Source: Oscillospiraceae bacterium
GTDB taxonomy: Bacteria > Bacillota > Clostridia > Oscillospirales > UBA644
Length of the DNA stretch: 10,482 bases
Assembly: GCA_015067385.1 (NCBI GenBank)
Contig: SVMP01000067.1
Span: 1 to 10,482, forward strand
Reading direction: 5' to 3'
Below, piece after piece: positions 6,767-10,482 of the stretch (position 1 is the stretch's first letter; each line of letters opens with the position of its first letter). The notes under the pieces were generated by a model, which saw nothing but the letters and a program-made list of their open reading frames with translations, was not told the origin of the DNA and ran no database searches. Made by a program: the position numbers and the translations under genes.

Positions 6767-7156
6767 ATGAAAAAAGAAGATATTCTTTCCTTCTTGAAAA
6801 AGAATTATTTAACGGTCGTTATAGGTTCTTTTGTTGTTGCGGCTCTTCTTTTGGCTGCGAGCATGTTTTCCGAAGAGGAAAAACACAGTGAAAATACGGT
6901 TCTTGCATATAAATCAGCACTTGAAGCAAGGCTTTCCGAATTTTTACAGCGGATGAACGGCGTAGGGGAATGCGAGGTGTTTATTACTCTTGAAGGCTCG
7001 GAAGAAAATATTGACGGCATGGGAACATCGGTCAGAGGAATTGCGGTTCTTTGTACGGGAGGCGGTGATTCGAAAATAAAGAGCGATATAACGGAACTTC
7101 TTTGCCGTGTATTTGGTATTTCTCAGACTAAAATATCTGTAGGTGATCTGAATTAA
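6767..7156 (+). CDS. spoIIIAG: Stage III sporulation protein AG (compact form)
   Basis: From the ATG at 6767 the product is 129 residues, far shorter than Bacillus SpoIIIAG (about 229). A single membrane helix (about residues 15-33) anchors it, leaving an extracytoplasmic C-terminal ring-building domain. Recognisable pieces are the helix ALEARLSEFLQRMNGVGECEVFITLEG (51-77), the strand RGIAVLCTGGGD (90-101) and the last helix/strand IKSDITELLCRVFGISQTKISV. In Bacillus a long beta insertion, which forms the prominent beta-barrel of the SpoIIIAG ring, lies between the equivalents of residues 77 and 90; here only about 12 residues are present. The start is uncertain: no good Shine-Dalgarno precedes 6767 (only A-rich sequence), and the frame is open back to an ATG at 6713 inside spoIIIAF. 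The preferred start is 13 bases after the spoIIIAF stop, and translation is probably coupled. Confidence 0.88.
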   Translation: MKKEDILSFLKKNYLTVVIGSFVVAALLLAASMFSEEEKHSENTVLAYKSALEARLSEFLQRMNGVGECEVFITLEGSEENIDGMGTSVRGIAVLCTGGGDSKIKSDITELLCRVFGISQTKISVGDLN

Positions 7157-7160
7157 GGAG
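7155..7160 (+). promoter_or_regulatory. Ribosome-binding site that favours the second ATG of spoIIIAH
   Basis: AAGGAG, overlapping the spoIIIAG stop, is only two bases from the ATG at 7163 but eight from the in-frame ATG at 7169, so the latter is the likely start. Confidence 0.75.
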
Positions 7161-7168
7161 AAATGAGT

Positions 7169-7690
7169 ATGAAGAAAACACGTTGGATAATAGTTGGCTT
7201 GACGGTCGTTATGACGGCGGCTGTTTACATCAATTGGAAATACGCCTCGGACGGAGGCGATTATCCTGTGGCATCCGGAGATGGCGATTCTGTAAAAACA
7301 CTCGGACAGACCGCATATGTTTCCGCTGAATCGTCTTATTTTGACAACGCAAGATATACCCGTTCAAAAAACAGAAGCGATGCGGTCGCTGTCCTTAACG
7401 AGCTTATAGAAAATACGGATGCCGATGCCTCATCAAGAAAGCTTGCGGCAGAAACTGTTGCTGATTATGCAAGGATAACGGAAACTGAGGCGAATGTTGA
7501 AAGTCTTATAATGTCTAAGGGATATGAGGATTGTGTTGTTTTTATTACCGAGGATACAGCGTCTGTCGTTGTTGAAACACTCGGACTTGAGCCTCACGAA
7601 GCGGCGCAAATAATGGATTTGGTGTCTTCCGCTACAGGATTTACTGCAGATGTCATAAAAATTATTGAATTTAATAGTGTACAAAATTGA
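7169..7690 (+). CDS. spoIIIAH: Stage III sporulation protein AH
   Basis: The product is 173 residues from the preferred ATG at 7169, against about 218 in Bacillus. It has a short positively charged N-terminus, one membrane helix (about residues 6-22, WIIVGLTVVMTAAVYINW), a flexible acidic linker, and a C-terminal YscJ/FliF-like ring-building domain. Within that domain the pattern ANVESLIMSKGYEDCVVFITEDTASVVVETLGLEPHEAAQIMDLVSSATGF matches SpoIIIAH. SpoIIIAH crosses the mother-cell membrane and binds SpoIIQ from the forespore in the intermembrane space. No spoIIQ gene lies in the window. It is the last gene of the operon. The helical segment before the ring domain (RYTRSKNRSDAVAVLNELIENTDADASSRKLAAE) is conserved in type and helps the call. 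Confidence 0.95.
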   Translation: MKKTRWIIVGLTVVMTAAVYINWKYASDGGDYPVASGDGDSVKTLGQTAYVSAESSYFDNARYTRSKNRSDAVAVLNELIENTDADASSRKLAAETVADYARITETEANVESLIMSKGYEDCVVFITEDTASVVVETLGLEPHEAAQIMDLVSSATGFTADVIKIIEFNSVQN

Positions 7691-7706
7691 AAAAGTGTGC
7701 TATAAT
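7678..7706 (+). promoter_or_regulatory. Probable extended -10 sigma-A promoter for the asp23-nusB cluster
   Basis: TGC plus TATAAT (7698-7706) is a perfect extended -10 element. With a 17-base spacer the -35 would be TGTACA (7678-7683), matching TTGACA at four positions and overlapping the end of spoIIIAH. The predicted start is near 7713, giving a leader of about 57 bases. A vegetative promoter is expected here, since the genes that follow are housekeeping genes behind a sporulation operon. Confidence 0.65.
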
Positions 7707-7712
7707 ATATCT

Positions 7713-7735
7713 GTAAGAGTATATCTTGCGTTTTT
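7713..7735 (+). terminator. Weak hairpin followed by T5, possible terminator or 5'-leader stem
   Basis: GTAAGA (7713-7718) can pair with TCTTGC (7724-7729), with one G-T wobble and a 5-base loop, followed by G and five T residues (7731-7735). It could weakly end spoIIIA transcripts. However, it begins at about the predicted start point of the downstream promoter, so it may instead be a stem at the 5' end of the asp23 mRNA. The stem is short and AT-rich. Confidence 0.3.
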
Positions 7736-7769
7736 ATTCCACGATTATGATTGAAAGGATATATTATTT

Positions 7770-8129
7770 ATGGATGAAAAGAATTGCGGAAGCATAAAGA
7801 TCTCTGAGGAAGTTATTGCTTCCATTGCCATTACCGCCGCACTTGAAATTGAAGGTACTGCAAAGGTACACCAGAAATTGCTCGCATCGGCAAAAAATAT
7901 TGTCGGCAACATCAAAGCTACACAGAAAGGCGTAAGCCTCGTCACTACAGATAACGGACTTGATATTACCGTTCAGATCTCTGTTAAAAACGGTTATAAG
8001 ATCCCCGATGTTGCTGTAGCGGTTCAGGAAAATGTTAAAGAAGCGGTTATGAATATGACCGGAATTAACGTATGCAGAGTAAATGTAATCGTTTCCAATG
8101 TAGTTGAACAGAAAGTGAAGTCCGAATAA
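7770..8129 (+). CDS. yqhY: Asp23/Gls24 family protein (YqhY-like)
   Basis: This 119-residue protein belongs to the Asp23/Gls24 family. The N-terminal SIKISEEVIASIAITAALEIEGTAKV is the family hallmark. The rest alternates beta strands and helices (NGLDITVQISVKNGYKIPDVAVAVQENVKEAVMNMTGINVCRVNVIVSNV). It has no signal or membrane segment and is cytoplasmic. Its position immediately before nusB matches Bacillus yqhY, which is linked there to control of acetyl-CoA carboxylase; here the accB-accC genes that usually precede it are absent, so its partner in this organism cannot be read from context. The ATG at 7770 has AAAGGA ten bases upstream. nusB starts directly after its stop codon. Confidence 0.93.
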   Translation: MDEKNCGSIKISEEVIASIAITAALEIEGTAKVHQKLLASAKNIVGNIKATQKGVSLVTTDNGLDITVQISVKNGYKIPDVAVAVQENVKEAVMNMTGINVCRVNVIVSNVVEQKVKSE

Positions 8130-8531
8130 ATGAAACGAAGCGAATCAAGAGAAAGCCTTTTTATTCTTTTGTTTGAGGCTTCCTTTAACGAAAATCCCGA
8201 GCCTGATAAGATCATTTCTCTTTCTGCTGAAAATATGGGACATGAAACCGACGAATACAGCGAAAAGGCTTTCGGTGAAATTCTCGAAAATCTTGAGAAT
8301 ATCGATAAAGAGATCGAGCCTTTCCTCGTAGGAAGAAAACTTGACCGTCTTTCCAGAATGGCGCTCACAGCTCTTCGTATCGCCGTATATGAAATAAACA
8401 ACGCTTGCGATGTTCCTGCCGCCGTTGCAATTAACGAGGCGGTCGAACTTGTGAAAAAATACGATACCGACAACGCTGCCGCTTCTTACATAAACGGCGT
8501 ACTCGGTTCTTATGTCAGAAGCCGTGCGTGA
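8130..8531 (+). CDS. nusB: Transcription antitermination factor NusB
   Basis: This 133-residue, all-helical protein has the usual NusB size. The N-terminus KRSESRESLFILLFEASF matches the pattern of the RNA-binding arginine-rich first helix (R..RE....LF). The central RLSRMALTALRIAVYEI and the C-terminal VPAAVAINEAVELVKKYDTDNAAASYINGVLGSY are strong family signatures (VAINEAVELAKKY...ASFVNGVLG). NusB binds boxA RNA with NusE (ribosomal protein S10) and promotes antitermination of rRNA transcription. Its ATG immediately follows the asp23 stop (TAAATG). There is only a weak purine-rich ribosome-binding site, so translation is probably coupled. The next gene overlaps its end by 20 bases. Confidence 0.95.
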   Translation: MKRSESRESLFILLFEASFNENPEPDKIISLSAENMGHETDEYSEKAFGEILENLENIDKEIEPFLVGRKLDRLSRMALTALRIAVYEINNACDVPAAVAINEAVELVKKYDTDNAAASYINGVLGSYVRSRA

Positions 8532-9450
8532 ACGTTCTTTCGGTGCGTTAGGCGTAGACACAAGCAATTATACTTCTTCTGTTGCGGTCATGTTTTCGGA
8601 TAAAACCTGCAGAAGTGAAAAAAAACTTTTACCCGTACCTCAGGGAAGCCTCGGCCTTCGCCAGAGTGATGCGGTATTTGCTCATGTTAAACAGTTCGCG
8701 GAGGTCTTTTCCCGTCTCGAAATTTCAGGGGAGGACATCCGCGCTGTTGGCGTGTCTTCACGTCCGAGAAACGTTGAAGGCTCCTATATGCCGTGCTTTA
8801 TGTACGGTGTTTCCGTTGCTCAAATGCTCGGCTCTGTTTACGGTGTGCCCGTGTATGAGTTTTCTCATCAGCAGGGACACATTGCGGCGGCAGTCTATTC
8901 ATCGGGAATGGACATGCTTTTCGACAGACCTTTTATGTGCTTTCATGCTTCCGGCGGAACAACAGAGCTTTTGCGTGTTAACAGCCTTGACGATATTTCA
9001 ATAGCCGCCGCAACCGCAGATATAAGTGTCGGACAGCTTATTGACAGAGTCGGCGTTATGCTCGGCTCGTCTTTTCCCGCAGGACCGTTTCTTGAAAAGC
9101 TTTCGTTGAACGGAACTCTTCCGGAACGACCTGTCGTAAGAATAAAAGACGGACGCTGCTCACTTTCCGGCTTTGAAAACAAAACTAAAAATATGCTTGA
9201 AAAGGGTATCTCTCCCGAAAATATTGCATTTTATACCATTGAAACCGTTGCTTCGACTGTTAAAAAAATGGTCGATGAATACAATCCCGAAAAACTCCCG
9301 GTTCTTTATGTCGGCGGGGTCATGTCGAACGAACGTATAAGATCCGTTCTTTCCGACGATAATTCATATTTTGCAGAGCCTCGCTTTTCGTCCGATAACG
9401 CTGCGGGAATAGCGTATCTGGCTTTACGTAAAACGGAGGTCGGGTTATGA
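8512..9450 (+). CDS. Divergent TsaD/Kae1 (peptidase M22 family) paralog, function unknown
   Basis: This 312-residue protein has the ASKHA two-lobe fold pattern of TsaD/Kae1, which makes the t6A37 modification of tRNA. A phosphate-loop-like GVDTSNYTSSVAV occurs at residues 14-26. The metal-binding HxxxH is present in SHQQGH (His119, His123), and the third ligand Asp295 in SSDNAAGIAYLAL. Other matches are FMCFHASGGTTELLRV and VLYVGGVMSNERIR. It departs from true TsaD where that has TSCDET (here TSNYTS), GPGL (here SSRPRNVEG) and GEAFDK (here GQLIDR), and it is shorter than the usual roughly 335-340 residues. I infer a paralog of unknown role that keeps nucleotide/metal binding, with the real tsaD elsewhere in the genome. 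It occupies the slot of folD in Bacillus. The ATG at 8512 overlaps nusB by 20 bases; a GTG at 8524 is an alternative. The stop overlaps the xseA start (ATGA). Confidence 0.85.
   Translation: MSEAVRERSFGALGVDTSNYTSSVAVMFSDKTCRSEKKLLPVPQGSLGLRQSDAVFAHVKQFAEVFSRLEISGEDIRAVGVSSRPRNVEGSYMPCFMYGVSVAQMLGSVYGVPVYEFSHQQGHIAAAVYSSGMDMLFDRPFMCFHASGGTTELLRVNSLDDISIAAATADISVGQLIDRVGVMLGSSFPAGPFLEKLSLNGTLPERPVVRIKDGRCSLSGFENKTKNMLEKGISPENIAFYTIETVASTVKKMVDEYNPEKLPVLYVGGVMSNERIRSVLSDDNSYFAEPRFSSDNAAGIAYLALRKTEVGL
9435..9439 (+). promoter_or_regulatory. Ribosome-binding site of xseA
   Basis: GGAGG ends seven bases before the ATG at 9447 and ten before the in-frame ATG at 9450. Both are plausible starts; 9447 gives the ATGA overlap with the upstream gene. 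Confidence 0.7.
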
Positions 9451-10469
9451 TGCGTTCAGCGATCAGCGTCTCGCAATTGAATTTTTATATGAGATCTGTT
9501 ATCGAGTCGGACGAGATATTACGTTCGGTCCTCGTAAGAGGTGAGATCTCAAACTTTTCGCTTTACAGAAAAAGCGGACATATGTATTTTACATTAAAGG
9601 ACGGGCAGTCTTCCGTTAAAGCCGTAATGTTTCGCTCCGATGCGGAAAAACTTAATTTTATTCCCGAAGACGGTATGAATGTTATTGTTTCTGCCCGTGT
9701 ATCGGTCTTTGAACGGGACGGCGTTTATCAGCTTTATGTTTCGGACATAATTCCCGACGGGATCGGCGCCCAGATGGTCGCATTCTTTCAACTCAAGGAA
9801 AAGCTTGAAAAAGAAGGACTTTTTGATGACGACAGAAAAAAACAGCTTCCGCGTTTCCCTAAGAAAATAGCGGTAGCCACTTCTCCGTCGGGGGCTGCTC
9901 TTCAGGATATTCTTTCGGTTACAGGCAGACGTTATCCCATAGCTGATATTGAGATATATCCGTGTGTCGTTCAGGGAACAGAGTCTGCGGAAAGTGTTAT
10001 CCGTGCCGTTAACTATTTTAACAGAAAAAACGATGCCGATGTCCTCATAATATCCAGGGGCGGAGGTTCATACGAAGATCTTGCTTCTTTTAACGATGAA
10101 CGTCTTGCCCGAACCATTGCAAACAGCAATATTCCCATTATAAGTGCCGTCGGTCATGAAAGCGATTTTACGATTGCGGATTTTGTTGCCGATATGCGTG
10201 CGCCCACTCCTTCGGCTGCTGCCGAAATTGCCGTTCCCGATATATCCGAAATAACAGATTTTGTTTCCGATTTCAGATATACGTTGAAAAAAGAAGTGTC
10301 TGCCGTCCTTAACGAGAGCGAAGCCGAACTTGAGTCCGCAAAAAAACATCTCGATATAAGGCGTTTTATCGAAAACAAAGAGCTGGTTCTCGATAAGGTA
10401 TCTTCTTCTCTTTTTATGCTTTCGGAATCGTTTATTGAACAGAAGAAAAATGCTCTTGCTTCTAAATAA
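9447..10469 (+). CDS. xseA: Exodeoxyribonuclease VII large subunit, apparently frameshifted near its 3' end
   Basis: XseA is the catalytic subunit of exonuclease VII, which degrades single-stranded DNA to oligonucleotides and works with many copies of XseB. An N-terminal OB-fold (about residues 1-105, with SVSQLNFYMRSVIESDEILRSVLVRGEISNF) binds ssDNA. The catalytic domain (about 120-265) shows ATSPSGAALQDIL, SRGGGSYEDLASFNDERLA, AVGHESDFTIADFVADMRAPTPSAAAE. Asp154, Arg204, His237 and Asp240 fit the residues reported as important in E. coli (155, 205, 238, 241, from memory). A coiled coil follows from about residue 265. TAA at 10467-10469 stops the frame at 340 residues, whereas family members are usually about 400-450 and end with a conserved segment after the coiled coil. 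Bases 10466-10482 read ITALS in the -1 frame, as expected for the continuing protein, so a lost A in the AAA at 10464-10466 is likely. The rest of the gene would lie beyond the window. Confidence 0.93.
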   Translation: MMRSAISVSQLNFYMRSVIESDEILRSVLVRGEISNFSLYRKSGHMYFTLKDGQSSVKAVMFRSDAEKLNFIPEDGMNVIVSARVSVFERDGVYQLYVSDIIPDGIGAQMVAFFQLKEKLEKEGLFDDDRKKQLPRFPKKIAVATSPSGAALQDILSVTGRRYPIADIEIYPCVVQGTESAESVIRAVNYFNRKNDADVLIISRGGGSYEDLASFNDERLARTIANSNIPIISAVGHESDFTIADFVADMRAPTPSAAAEIAVPDISEITDFVSDFRYTLKKEVSAVLNESEAELESAKKHLDIRRFIENKELVLDKVSSSLFMLSESFIEQKKNALASK

Positions 10470-10482
10470 CAGCACTGTCAGC

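Noticed and set aside
10461..10469. Programmed -1 frameshift site in xseA
   Set aside because: The bases around the shift (TCT AAA TAA) do not form an X-XXY-YYZ slippery heptamer, and the sequence downstream is too short to show a pseudoknot. A missing base is simpler.

Overview
The window comes from an endospore-forming, low-to-mid-GC Firmicute of class Clostridia, probably of the Oscillospirales/Ruminococcaceae type (the lineage is inference). Two sporulation operons are recognisable: the end of spoVA and a complete eight-gene spoIIIA operon. They are followed by the start of the conserved asp23-nusB-xseA housekeeping cluster. All genes lie on the + strand and are tightly packed. There are no RNA genes, mobile elements or CRISPR arrays, and no gap over 300 bases.

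Layout. Bases 1-1194 hold the 3' part of spoVAD and all of spoVAE, components of the channel that moves dipicolinic acid into the forespore. A hairpin terminator (1201-1228) closes this operon. A consensus sigma-A promoter (1231-1259) then drives a stand-alone gene at 1301-3106 for a cytoplasmic GH127 beta-L-arabinofuranosidase-type glycosidase, which ends at a strong terminator (3124-3158).

Bases 3225-7690 hold spoIIIAA-AB-AC-AD-AE-AF-AG-AH, with mostly ATGA stop/start overlaps. Together they encode the mother-cell side of the 'feeding tube' (SpoIIIA-SpoIIQ) complex: an ATPase (AA), a type II secretion-like membrane subunit (AB), small membrane proteins (AC, AD, AE), and ring-building proteins (AF, AG, AH). 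AF, AG and AH are all shorter than in Bacillus, and AG has almost nothing where Bacillus has its large beta insertion.

After an extended -10 promoter (7698-7706) come an Asp23/YqhY-like gene, nusB, a divergent TsaD/Kae1 (M22) paralog and xseA. Compared with Bacillus subtilis (spoIIIAH-accB-accC-yqhY-nusB-folD-xseA), accBC are absent and folD is replaced by the TsaD-like gene. xseA reaches a stop after 340 codons, but the bases after the stop read as plausible XseA sequence in the -1 frame. One missing A in an A-run (an error or a true mutation) is therefore likely.

There is no clearly undescribed system here. The points most worth a second look are the TsaD-like paralog, the compact SpoIIIAG, the apparent xseA frameshift and the glycosidase gene wedged between two sporulation operons.
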